From NCBI GenBank assembly GCA_027366635.1, contig DAHXNE010000073.1:1-58734 (forward strand): a DNA stretch of 58,734 nucleotides, written 5' to 3'. Position numbers and translations under genes: made by a program. Each line of letters starts with the position of its first letter. The stretch's first letter is position 1. Below, piece by piece: positions 25,577 to 33,578 of this stretch. Below the pieces are notes generated by a model. That model saw nothing but the letters and a program-made list of their open reading frames with translations. It did no database searches and had not been told where the DNA came from. The stretch comes from Gammaproteobacteria bacterium (lineage in GTDB: Bacteria > Pseudomonadota > Gammaproteobacteria > Steroidobacterales > Steroidobacteraceae).

Positions 25577-26590
25577 ATGCCTCGGTCGAAGCAGTTCCTT
25601 AAGCGTGGTCTGTCGGTCTCAGCGGTTGCGGCTTTTGTTGGCGTCGCTGTGGCAGGGACGACCTACGCCGCCACCTTGGCGGTAGGGCCGATTGAGCAGG
25701 TCAACCTCAAAGCATCGACACTTGTGGTGCTGGGTCAGACGTACCATATCGATGCAGCAACGGCGATTAAGAATCGGGCTGGCGCGGCAGTTGCACTGAG
25801 TGCCCTCGCACCGAACACGTTGGTTGCGATCGATGGTACTGAAACTGCGTCAGGCCAAACGGCAGTGAAAAGCGTAGTGAGTCGACCCGAGATCGACGTA
25901 CCGGGCGCGACATCGTTGCTCGTTACGGGCGTGGTCTCCGCAGAATCCCCGACTGGGCAAATCAAGATCGGTCGACTGACCGTCGACATCGTCTCCACTC
26001 TAACCAGCGACACACCGAAGTTCCAGGTAGGAAACTTGGTGGAGGTCACTGGAACGCAACCGAATCTAGCCGGTCTTTTCCTTGCCCAGAGCATCACTCC
26101 GATTGACGGCCTCTCGGGCAGCGGCGCCGCGGTAATCAATGCCGGCCTCTCAGGCAGCGGTGCAGCCGACGCCCGCGCACCAATTGGTGGTCTCTCGGGC
26201 AGCGGTGCAGCCGACGCCCGCGCACCAATTGGCGGCCTCTCGGGCAGCGGCGCTGCGGTAACCAATGCCGGCCTTTCAGGCAGCGGTGCAGCCGACGCCC
26301 GCGCACCAATTGGTGGCCTCTCGGGCAGCGGTGCAGCCGACGCCCGCGCACCAATTGGCGGCCTCTCGGGCAGCGGCGCTGCGGTAACCAATGCCGGCCT
26401 CTCAGGCAGCGGTGCAGCCGACGCCCGCGCACCAATTGGTGGCCTCTCAGGCAGCGGTGCAGCCGACGCCCGCGCACCAATTGGTGGTCTCTCGGGCAGC
26501 GGTGCAGCCGACGCCCGCGCACCAATTGGCGGCCTCTCGGGCAGCGGCGCTGCGGTAACCAATGCCGGCCTCTCAGGCAGCGGCAAGTAA
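25577..26590 (+). CDS. Secreted DUF5666-like protein with C-terminal GLSGSG tandem repeats
   Basis: A 337-residue protein. A signal peptide with hydrophobic core SVSAVAAFVGVAVAGTTYAA covers about residues 12-32. Residues 33-177 look like two DUF5666-type small beta domains (VGPIEQVNLKASTLVVLGQTYHID and VTGVVSAESPTGQIKIGRLTVDI). Residues 178-337 are a tandem array: 12 copies of GLSGSG in units A (GLSGSGAADARAPIG) and B (GLSGSGAAVTNA or VINA) in the order BAA BAA BAAA B, ending in GLSGSGK. The array is low-complexity, rich in Gly, Ser and Ala, and probably unstructured. GGGAG precedes ATG 25577. Export to the periplasm or cell surface is expected. Function unknown. Confidence 0.75.
   Translation: MPRSKQFLKRGLSVSAVAAFVGVAVAGTTYAATLAVGPIEQVNLKASTLVVLGQTYHIDAATAIKNRAGAAVALSALAPNTLVAIDGTETASGQTAVKSVVSRPEIDVPGATSLLVTGVVSAESPTGQIKIGRLTVDIVSTLTSDTPKFQVGNLVEVTGTQPNLAGLFLAQSITPIDGLSGSGAAVINAGLSGSGAADARAPIGGLSGSGAADARAPIGGLSGSGAAVTNAGLSGSGAADARAPIGGLSGSGAADARAPIGGLSGSGAAVTNAGLSGSGAADARAPIGGLSGSGAADARAPIGGLSGSGAADARAPIGGLSGSGAAVTNAGLSGSGK
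26108..26587 (+). repeat. Intragenic tandem repeat (minisatellite), 36- and 45-bp units
   Basis: 480 bases made of 45-bp A units and 36-bp B units, arranged as two 126-bp BAA superunits, one BAAA superunit (171 bp), one B and a final 21 bp. Units are almost identical at the DNA level, with silent differences such as GGTGGT/GGTGGC/GGCGGC at the unit joints and CTCTCG/CTCTCA/CTTTCA in the GLS codons. All unit lengths are multiples of three, so gain or loss of units keeps the frame. Near identity points to recent slippage or recombination. Confidence 0.95.
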
Positions 26591-26618
26591 TAGGCGCCGG
26601 CCGACCGTAGAGCCATCA

Positions 26619-26654
26619 AAACGCCGGCATCTCCTTCGGGGGGTGCCGGCGTTT
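26619..26654. terminator. Bidirectional intrinsic terminator
   Basis: An 11-bp perfect stem, AAACGCCGGCA (26619-26629) with TGCCGGCGTTT (26644-26654), flanked by T-rich sequence on the plus side and by TTTTGATGG when read on the minus strand. It lies between the convergent repeat-protein and acyl-CoA ligase genes and can stop both transcripts. Confidence 0.85.
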
Positions 26655-26659
26655 CGCTT

Positions 26660-28327
26660 TCACGGCTTCGTCAATTCCTCGCGCAGCTCCTTGCGCAGGA
26701 TCTTGCCGACGTTGCTCTTGGGCAGTTCCTTGCGGAAATAGACGTGCTTGGGCACCTTGTAGCCGGCGAGAGATTTGCGGCAGTGGGCGATGATTTCCTG
26801 CTCCGTGATCGATGGATCCTTCGGCACCACGTACAGCACGACCACTTCGCCGGAGCGCTCGTTCGGCTGGGCGATGGCGGCTGCTTCCAGAACGCCGGGA
26901 TGCGTGACCGCGACCTCCTCCACTTCATTGGGATAAACATTGAATCCTGACACCAGGATCATGTCTTTCTTGCGGTCCTGCAGATAGACGTAGCCCTTCT
27001 CATCGACGTAGCCCACGTCGCCGGTCCGCAACCAGCCGTCCGGGAGCATCACCTGGGCGGTTTCGTCGGGACGATTCCAGTAGCCGCGCATCACCTGCGG
27101 CCCCCGCACGCAGATTTCGCCGGGTTGCCCGATCGGCAACTCACTGCCCGCATCGTCCCGGATCGATACCTCTGTCGACGGAACCGGCAATCCCACCGAG
27201 CCGTTGAATTCCGCGTTGATCGGGTTGATGGCCACCGCAGGGGAGGTCTCGGTCAAGCCCCAGGCTTGCGTGAGCCTGTTGCCGGTGACTTCCTTCCAAC
27301 GCTGAGCGACCGAGGCCTGCACCGCCATACCGCCGCCGAGCGTGATCTTCAGATGGCTGAAGTCGACCGACTCGAACCCCGAGGTATGCAGCAGCGCATT
27401 GAACAGGGTATTGACGCCGCTGAAGAACTCGAACGGGTGGCGTTTCATCTCCGCCACCAGAGCCGGAAAGTCGCGCGCGTTGATGATGAGCACGTTCTTC
27501 CATCCCAGGTGGGCGAACAGCAGGCAGTTCGCCGTGAGCGCGAACACGTGATACAGAGGGATGGCCGTGATCAGCGTTCCGGGCTCGTCCGAGAAGCAAT
27601 CTCCGAGCCATGCATGCGCCTGCAGAATGTTCGCACAGAGGTTGCCGTGCGTCAGCATGGCACCCTTGGCGACGCCGGTCGTGCCACCGGTGTACTGCAG
27701 GAAAGCGAGGTCCTCCGCAACCACCGTCTCCGCCCGCCAGCGCAGCGCTCGGCCCGCGCGCAGGACGGCGCGCAACGGTACGGCGAGCGGTATGTTCCAG
27801 CGTGGCACCTGCTTGCGGCGGTGGCGCACCACGTAATTGACGACCCATGACTTCGGGGCGGGCAGAAGATCGCCGACGGCGCTCACCAGGATGTGCTTGA
27901 GCTGGCTGTGCGGGGCAACCTGCTCGACGACGTGCGCGAAGTTCTCCAACACGACGATCGCCACGGCGCCGGAGTCCGCGAGCTGATGCGCCAATTCGCG
28001 CGCCGTGTACAGCGGGTTGATGTTGACGACGACCAGTCCGGCTCGCAGCGCGCCGAACAGCACCACCGGGTACTGCAGGCAGTTCGGCAGCATGATCGCG
28101 ATCCGGTCGCCCTTGGCGAGTCGCGCCGATTGCAGCCAGGCGGCGAATGCGCGGGTCAGATCGTCGAGCTGCCCGTACGTCAGCACAGTGCCGAACTGCT
28201 CGTACGCGGGCCGATCTCTATGGGTCGAGCAGGCGCGCTCCACGAGGTCGCTGAGCGACTTCAGCTGCGTCGGATCGATCTCCGACGGCACGCCCTCCGG
28301 ATAGGATTTGAGCCAGATACGGTTCAT
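26660..28327 (-). CDS. fadD: Long-chain fatty-acid--CoA ligase
   Basis: A 555-residue adenylate-forming enzyme that activates fatty acids with ATP and CoA. The P-loop is LQYTGGTTGVAKGAML, the A5 core is QAWGLTETSPAVAINP, A8 includes WLRTGDVGYVDEKGYVYLQDRKKDMI, and the catalytic Lys lies in the C-terminal KSNVGKILRKELR. Length matches E. coli FadD (561). The start at ATG 28327 is supported by AGGGGG 7 bases upstream; the frame is open a further 84 codons. Divergent from the cupin gene. With the acyl-CoA dehydrogenase at 31742 it suggests fatty-acid degradation. Confidence 0.93.
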   Translation of the reverse strand: MNRIWLKSYPEGVPSEIDPTQLKSLSDLVERACSTHRDRPAYEQFGTVLTYGQLDDLTRAFAAWLQSARLAKGDRIAIMLPNCLQYPVVLFGALRAGLVVVNINPLYTARELAHQLADSGAVAIVVLENFAHVVEQVAPHSQLKHILVSAVGDLLPAPKSWVVNYVVRHRRKQVPRWNIPLAVPLRAVLRAGRALRWRAETVVAEDLAFLQYTGGTTGVAKGAMLTHGNLCANILQAHAWLGDCFSDEPGTLITAIPLYHVFALTANCLLFAHLGWKNVLIINARDFPALVAEMKRHPFEFFSGVNTLFNALLHTSGFESVDFSHLKITLGGGMAVQASVAQRWKEVTGNRLTQAWGLTETSPAVAINPINAEFNGSVGLPVPSTEVSIRDDAGSELPIGQPGEICVRGPQVMRGYWNRPDETAQVMLPDGWLRTGDVGYVDEKGYVYLQDRKKDMILVSGFNVYPNEVEEVAVTHPGVLEAAAIAQPNERSGEVVVLYVVPKDPSITEQEIIAHCRKSLAGYKVPKHVYFRKELPKSNVGKILRKELREELTKP

Positions 28328-28514
28328 CGGACGCCCCCTTTTCAGGACCGCAGGTGGAGCCTCCGCCGACCAAGCCGCAGCGCCCCGCAAGCGGCGCAGT
28401 GTAGCGTGCGACGCCGGCACCGCGGAAACCGGTGTGCGCCATCTCACGGAATGCCTGCCGCGCGGCTCGTATCCTGATCCGTGCCGACCGCCGGCAGGGC
28501 GCGGAGAGTTTCGT

Positions 28515-29024
28515 TTGGCAAAATCGCCTCGTATCACCGTAACCGGCAACCCCGCCCGGGAGCAGGCCGACATCGACATGCTCGAGCAGACCGTCTCGCT
28601 CGACGGGCCGGTGGCTCGCGGACCGGAAGCCCACGGCCTCGAGCCGGCGCCGATTCATCCGGCCTGGATCCTCGAAGGCGAGCCGCAGGTACGCGAGAAG
28701 CTCCTCGCACATAGCATTGATGGGGACACCTCGGTTCATCTGTGGGACTGCACCAGTGGTCGCTTTCAGTGGACCTACGCGACCGAGGAGATCTTCCACG
28801 TCGTACAGGGTGATGCGACCGTCGAGGTCGCCGGCGCCCGGCGGCGGCTGCAAGCGGGCGACACTCAAGTGTTTGCGGCCGGCTCGCAATGCCGCTGGTC
28901 CGTGCCCGGCTACGTTCGCGCGGTGACGTGCCGGCTGACCGCGGCGCCACCCTCCCCGCTCAAGCGGCGGATCAGGGCCGCGCTTGCCGGTGCGCGCCAA
29001 CGGCGGACCAGCCGCAAACGCTGA
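28515..29024 (+). CDS. Cupin-domain protein (DUF861/ureidoglycine aminohydrolase-like)
   Basis: A 169-residue protein with one cupin barrel: HLWDCTSGRFQWTYATEEIFHVVQGDATVEVAG is the W-C-xPGxF-x-W motif shared with DUF861 cupins, followed by GDTQVFAAGSQCRWSVPGYVRAVTC. The two metal-binding histidine positions are reduced (only one His in EIFHVVQG), so metal binding is uncertain. I chose TTG 28515 because GGAGAG lies 6 bases before it and the codons upstream overlap the fadD start region; an ATG at 28578 is the alternative. The tail is strongly basic. Substrate unknown. Confidence 0.7.
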   Translation: MAKSPRITVTGNPAREQADIDMLEQTVSLDGPVARGPEAHGLEPAPIHPAWILEGEPQVREKLLAHSIDGDTSVHLWDCTSGRFQWTYATEEIFHVVQGDATVEVAGARRRLQAGDTQVFAAGSQCRWSVPGYVRAVTCRLTAAPPSPLKRRIRAALAGARQRRTSRKR

Positions 29025-29043
29025 ATGAATCGAGAGGCCGCCC

Positions 29044-29883
29044 CTACTGGACGGACCCGCGCGGCGCGGGACTGCTGCCGAGAAACAGCTCGATCTTGTC
29101 ACGATAGGTGCGCGATAGCTTCAGTTCCTGTCCACCGTCGAGCGTTAAGAAATACTCGCCGTTCATGTGCGCCCGCAGACTCTTGACGAAGCGCAGATTG
29201 ACGATCGTCGAGCGGTGCACGCGCTGGAACAGCCTAGGGTCGAGAATCCCCTCGAGCTCCTTCATCGTGCCGCGCAGGATGTGCGTGTCGCCCTCGGCGT
29301 GCACGCACATGTAGTCACCGGCCGCGTCGATCCACTGAATCGACGCCACCGGTACCCGGGCGGTGTGCCGTCCCTGGCGGATCGGCAGAATCTGAGGATG
29401 ACTGGCTTCGATCGCGGTGCCGCCCTGGGCCAGAATCGTCTCGAGTTCGATCTCGCCGGCTCCGGTGATCTCGGCAACCACTGCCAGCAGCTTGTCGCGC
29501 TCATCAGCGGCCTGACGTACAGTCAGGCTGCTGCGCACCCGCTCGAGCGTCGTCTCGACGCGCTGTTCGTCGAGGGGCTTGAGCAAATAGTCGACCGCGC
29601 ACGCCTCGAATGCGCGCAACGCGTACTGATCGAAAGCGGTGACGAACACCACGAGCGGCAGACTCTCTTGCGGCAGGCGCGCGAGCACCTCGAAACCGGA
29701 GAGCACGGGCATCTGGATGTCCAGAAACACCACGTCCGGATGCTCCCGCTGAATCAAGCCGACCGCGTCGCGGCCATTGCCGCACTCGGCGATCACCTCA
29801 AAATCTTCTGTCCGGCGCAACAGGCGCTCTAACCCGCGCCTGGAGAGCGCCTCGTCGTCGACGATGACGGTCTTGATTTTCAC
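29044..29883 (-). CDS. LytTR-family response regulator
   Basis: A 279-residue response regulator. The receiver domain (1-120) has the acidic pair Asp9/Asp10, phosphoacceptor Asp55 in VVFLDIQMP, and Lys in YLLKPLDE. A linker with a predicted helix (about 125-165) is followed by a C-terminal LytTR DNA-binding domain (IQWIDAAGDYMCVHAEGDTHILRGTMKELEGIL, RVHRSTIVNLRFVKSL, KLSRTYRDKIELFLG). GTG 29883 starts the protein exactly at the receiver strand. No histidine kinase lies next to it, so its partner must be elsewhere. Confidence 0.9.
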   Translation of the reverse strand: MKIKTVIVDDEALSRRGLERLLRRTEDFEVIAECGNGRDAVGLIQREHPDVVFLDIQMPVLSGFEVLARLPQESLPLVVFVTAFDQYALRAFEACAVDYLLKPLDEQRVETTLERVRSSLTVRQAADERDKLLAVVAEITGAGEIELETILAQGGTAIEASHPQILPIRQGRHTARVPVASIQWIDAAGDYMCVHAEGDTHILRGTMKELEGILDPRLFQRVHRSTIVNLRFVKSLRAHMNGEYFLTLDGGQELKLSRTYRDKIELFLGSSPAPRGSVQ

Positions 29884-29972
29884 ATCGGTTACCCGGCTGC
29901 GCCCCCCCGCCTGGGGGAGCCGCGGCACGCCGGTAAGCTTACCTGATCTTGGCCCGGGCATCCGGGCGCGGA

Positions 29973-31409
29973 TCAGGCGAGCGCGGACGTTTGCAGCCGC
30001 TCGATCGACACCGGGCGGGCCAGGACCGAACCCTGCCCAAAGTCACACCCGACCGCGGTCAGCCACCGCAGTACGTGCGACGAATCGATCTGTTGGGCCG
30101 CGCAATGGATGCCCAGAACCTTGACCGCCTGTACGATCGCCACGACCAGCGCCTGGGAGAGCTTGTCCTTCAGGGCTCCCGTGGTCAGGCGCGGATCCAT
30201 CTTCACGAGCCGCAGAGCCTTGGAGCGCAGCAGCGGGATCACGGCCGAATCGAACGAGAATCCGTCGATGACCACCGAGCACCCGAGCCGCTCGCATCCG
30301 GTGATGAACCGCTCGACTTGAGCACGGCGTTGCATGCACAGGGGTTCGGCGATCTCGAAGCCGATCGCATTGGGAGAAATGGCGCTGTGGCCGAGGCTGC
30401 TGCTCAGCTGGCGCAGGAATCGGTCGTCTTCGAGCGTAGCAATGGAGAGATTGAGCGTGAAGGTCGTCGGCTCGGCTGTCCACGCGTCGCGATGCTCGGC
30501 GAGCCAGGCGAGCAGCCCCTGCACGGCCAGCACATCGAGGGCCGCCGGGTCGCGATTCTGCCGGGGCGTGCCGCGAGGCAGGACCTCGAACCAGCGCATC
30601 TGTCCGCCCGAGCGCAACTTGACGAATGGGAGGACTTCCAGAACCAGGGCCGCTGCTGCGTGCGTGGCCGGGGCTGAGACAGCCGAGGAGGTGGCCGCAG
30701 GATGCAGGACGGGCGGTATTTGAGGAGTCGGTTCGATCTCCTTCGCGATCTCCTTCGCGGGCGCCTCTGCGGCTGGCTCAGCCTGAGGCTCCAGCTCAAG
30801 TGACAGCTCGCCAGTGTGAAGAATCTCGTCAACGGCCGCGGGCGCCAGCTCCCGACGAGCACTTTGATCATGCGAGGGTGGACCATGGGCCGGGGCGTCC
30901 TCGTCGGCCAGGCTCAGCACGAGGCTGGTCGGATCATGGTCCACGTGGTGTGGCGCCGCGGGCTGCATGATTGCGGCCAGCGCGTGCACGTACTCCCGCG
31001 TCTGCGCGGTCGCGATACGAGCGAGCAGACCGTCACCGCCGACTTTGACCTCCGCTAGCACCATCACTAGACCCGCCAACGCCCCATGCGGCGGACATAT
31101 CGGCAGAAGGACCGCAGCACGACCATCCTCGACGCGCTGCTCGCGTTCACGGGCGGTCGGGTCGCGCGCGAAGCGCTCGAGAGCATCAACCACCAGCGCA
31201 TGCTCGTCCGGACCGAGCGCGCCCTCGCTCAGCCACAGCACATTGCACTGATTGTCATAAATTGAAACGGAATGCAGCCGCAGCGGCGGCAAGGCCTGGC
31301 ACAGCTGCCGACCGATCGACTCCACGCTCTCCGGCTCGCTCGCCGCGGCCGAGTGGATTTCCGAAGTCCGGTGCGCGTGTCGCGCGGCCGAGTGCATGAC
31401 ATTTCCCAT
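29973..31409 (-). CDS. Degenerate EAL-domain protein (probable c-di-GMP sensor or regulator)
   Basis: A 478-residue protein. The first 190 residues resemble a GAF-like sensor region (LHSVSIYDNQCNVLWLSEGALGPDEHALVVDALERF). A low-complexity Ala/Glu/Pro linker lies at about 205-270, and a C-terminal EAL-like domain at about 275-478. Catalytic EAL signatures are altered: GFEIAEP stands where E(V/L)TE is usual, VVIDGFSFD replaces the DDFGTG metal site, and VKMDPRL replaces KID. It is therefore probably not an active c-di-GMP phosphodiesterase, but it may bind nucleotides or partners. Start is uncertain: ATG 31409 or 31397 chosen; the frame is open to 31652. Located next to the LytTR regulator on the same strand, 89 bases upstream of it. 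Confidence 0.75.
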   Translation of the reverse strand: MGNVMHSAARHAHRTSEIHSAAASEPESVESIGRQLCQALPPLRLHSVSIYDNQCNVLWLSEGALGPDEHALVVDALERFARDPTAREREQRVEDGRAAVLLPICPPHGALAGLVMVLAEVKVGGDGLLARIATAQTREYVHALAAIMQPAAPHHVDHDPTSLVLSLADEDAPAHGPPSHDQSARRELAPAAVDEILHTGELSLELEPQAEPAAEAPAKEIAKEIEPTPQIPPVLHPAATSSAVSAPATHAAAALVLEVLPFVKLRSGGQMRWFEVLPRGTPRQNRDPAALDVLAVQGLLAWLAEHRDAWTAEPTTFTLNLSIATLEDDRFLRQLSSSLGHSAISPNAIGFEIAEPLCMQRRAQVERFITGCERLGCSVVIDGFSFDSAVIPLLRSKALRLVKMDPRLTTGALKDKLSQALVVAIVQAVKVLGIHCAAQQIDSSHVLRWLTAVGCDFGQGSVLARPVSIERLQTSALA

Positions 31410-31741
31410 TGCGGAGCGAGTGCGGTGCTGAACGTTGGTAAACTGGATGTAGCGAAAGGGTGACACCACGTCGCCTGCCGTACCGTGAACTCGCTCGCGT
31501 TCCGGCCCATCGTTTCGGTTTCGCGAAACATCGCGAGCCTCGATCGCGCCCCGACTTGTCATATTAGCGCGGTCCGGCAGAGCGCCGCGGGACCTGCGTG
31601 CCGTCGGCCGGCGTGCCGGTGTGCCGCTGCGGGCCGCGGCCCGATCCGACACTACTGGCGGGAAGGAACGTTACTCGGCAGTAGGGTTTGGGCCGGATCG
31701 GGTTAAAATGCCGCAATCCACGGTGATCCGGGAGAACGACC

Positions 31742-33520
31742 ATGTATCGCGCGCCGCTGAGAGAGCTGCGTTTCGTGCTCGAGGAACTGCTCGGCACCGG
31801 TACCCTTTCCGCGTATCCCGCCTTCGCCGACTACTCAGATGAGCTCGGCGCGTCGATCCTCGAGGAGGCCGGACGCTTCGCCAGCGATGTGCTCGCGCCT
31901 CTGAATCACACCGGCGATGTCGAAGGCGCGCACTGGAGTCCCGAGGGCGTTCGGAGCCCGACGGGCTTCAAGGAAGCCTACCGCCGGTACGCCGAGGGCG
32001 GCTGGCCGCAGCTCGGAGCCGACCCCCGCTTCGGCGGGCAGCGGGCACCCCAGGCGGTCAGCGGAGCGGTCCAGGAAATCATCGCTGCGGCCAATCTGGC
32101 GTTCAAGCTCTGCCCCATGCTGACCCACGGCGCGGCGCACGCGCTCGAGCTGTGCGGCTCGGACGCGCAGCAGCGGCTGTTTCTGCCCAAGATGATCAGC
32201 GGCGAGTGGACCGGCACGATGGTGCTGACCGAGCCGGCTGCCGGTTCGGATCTGGGACTGATTCGCGCACGCGCGACGCCCGAAGGAGATCATTACCGCC
32301 TGTTCGGGCAGAAAATCTTCATCACCTGGGGCGAGCACGACTTCACGGACAACATCCTGCACATGGTCCTTGCGCGGATTGATGGCGCGCCGGCCGGCAC
32401 CCGGGGCATCTCGATGTTCATCGTCCCGAAGGTGCTGGTTGCGCCCGACGGCTCGCTCGCGCAGCGCAATGAAGTGCGCTGCATGTCCATTGAGCACAAG
32501 CTCGGCATCCATGCCAGCCCTACTTGCGTGATGGAATTTGGCCATGACCGCGGCGCGGTGGGCTACCTGGTGGGCCAGCCGAACCACGGCCTCGAGAACA
32601 TGTTCGTCATGATGAACACGGCGCGACTCGCCGTGGGCGTCGAAGGCTATGCCGTCGGCGAGCGCGCGTTCCAGCAGGCGGCCGAGTATGCGCGCACACG
32701 CCTTCAGGGCAAGCCACCTGCGGGCCGAGGGCCGGGACCGGCGCCGATCGTGGAGCACCCGGACGTCCGACGCATGCTGCTCACCATGAAATCCTGCACC
32801 GAGGCGTCGCGAGCGCTCGCCTTCTATGCCGGCACTCAGCTCGACCTGGGCGCGCACCATTCCGACGCGAATGCCCGCACCGCGGCGCTCGAGCGCGGTG
32901 AGCTGCTCATTCCGATCGTCAAGGGCTGGTGCACCGAGACCGGCAATGAGACGGCGGCCATCGGGATCCAGATCCACGGTGGCATGGGCTTCGTCGAGGA
33001 GACCGGCGCCGCGCAATATCTGCGCGACGTACGGATCACGACCATCTACGAAGGCACCACAGGCATTCAGTCGAATGATCTGATCGGCCGCAAGCTCGGG
33101 CGCGATCAGGGCGCGGCGATGCGCGCGCTGGTGACCGACATGCGCCGCGAGCTGCGGATGCTCGAGGCCCCGGTGCCGGCGGCAGGTCAAGTGCGCGACG
33201 CGGCCCTGCGGGCGGTCGAGCAGCTCGAGCATGCCACGCACGCCCTGCTGACGGGTATGGCCGAGAATCCGGCGCACGGGTTCGCGGTGTCGGTCCCCTA
33301 TCTGAAGCTGTGCGGGCTGGTCGGCGGCGGTTGGCTATTGGCCAAATCCGCGGCCATCGCCGCCCGTGGACTCGGTGGCGAGGACCGCGCGTTCTATGCC
33401 GCGAAGATCCGCACCGCGCTTTTCTATGCGACGCACGTGCTGCCGGCCGCGACGGGGCTCGCGCAGGTGGTCGAGGCCGGTGCGTCCAGCGTGCTCGAAA
33501 CGGGCGTGGAGTGCATCTGA
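31742..33520 (+). CDS. Acyl-CoA dehydrogenase (FadE-like, with C-terminal extension)
   Basis: A 592-residue FAD enzyme that introduces the 2,3 double bond in acyl-CoA. It has the N-terminal helical domain, the middle domain with TMVLTEPAAGSDLGLIRARA (FAD/substrate contacts) and FITWGEHDF, and the C-terminal helical domain with the catalytic Glu in TIYEGTTGIQSNDLIGRKL. A final 110-residue acyl-CoA dehydrogenase C-terminal domain makes it longer than the classical 380-residue enzymes and places it in the FadE/DmdC-like branch. GGGAGAACGACC lies before ATG 31742. It stands alone between divergent and convergent genes. Confidence 0.93.
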   Translation: MYRAPLRELRFVLEELLGTGTLSAYPAFADYSDELGASILEEAGRFASDVLAPLNHTGDVEGAHWSPEGVRSPTGFKEAYRRYAEGGWPQLGADPRFGGQRAPQAVSGAVQEIIAAANLAFKLCPMLTHGAAHALELCGSDAQQRLFLPKMISGEWTGTMVLTEPAAGSDLGLIRARATPEGDHYRLFGQKIFITWGEHDFTDNILHMVLARIDGAPAGTRGISMFIVPKVLVAPDGSLAQRNEVRCMSIEHKLGIHASPTCVMEFGHDRGAVGYLVGQPNHGLENMFVMMNTARLAVGVEGYAVGERAFQQAAEYARTRLQGKPPAGRGPGPAPIVEHPDVRRMLLTMKSCTEASRALAFYAGTQLDLGAHHSDANARTAALERGELLIPIVKGWCTETGNETAAIGIQIHGGMGFVEETGAAQYLRDVRITTIYEGTTGIQSNDLIGRKLGRDQGAAMRALVTDMRRELRMLEAPVPAAGQVRDAALRAVEQLEHATHALLTGMAENPAHGFAVSVPYLKLCGLVGGGWLLAKSAAIAARGLGGEDRAFYAAKIRTALFYATHVLPAATGLAQVVEAGASSVLETGVECI

Positions 33521-33578
33521 GGCGGATCCTGCGCAAGTCACGCCGACGGTGGGGCGAGTGCCGGCGGCAGGCGCGGCC

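Noticed and set aside
26108-26587. CRISPR-like array
   Set aside because: Units are contiguous, vary only silently and have no unique spacers; they are codons of a protein.
25735-26619. Long minus-strand ORF with PLPERPPIGARASAA repeats
   Set aside because: It is the mirror image of the tandem repeat array; the GC-rich units lack stops in every frame. No start signal or family supports it, and the plus frame has a signal peptide and ribosome-binding site.
28308-28514. N-terminal extension of the cupin protein to 28308
   Set aside because: The codons overlap the fadD start and have no cupin similarity; a good ribosome-binding site precedes TTG 28515.
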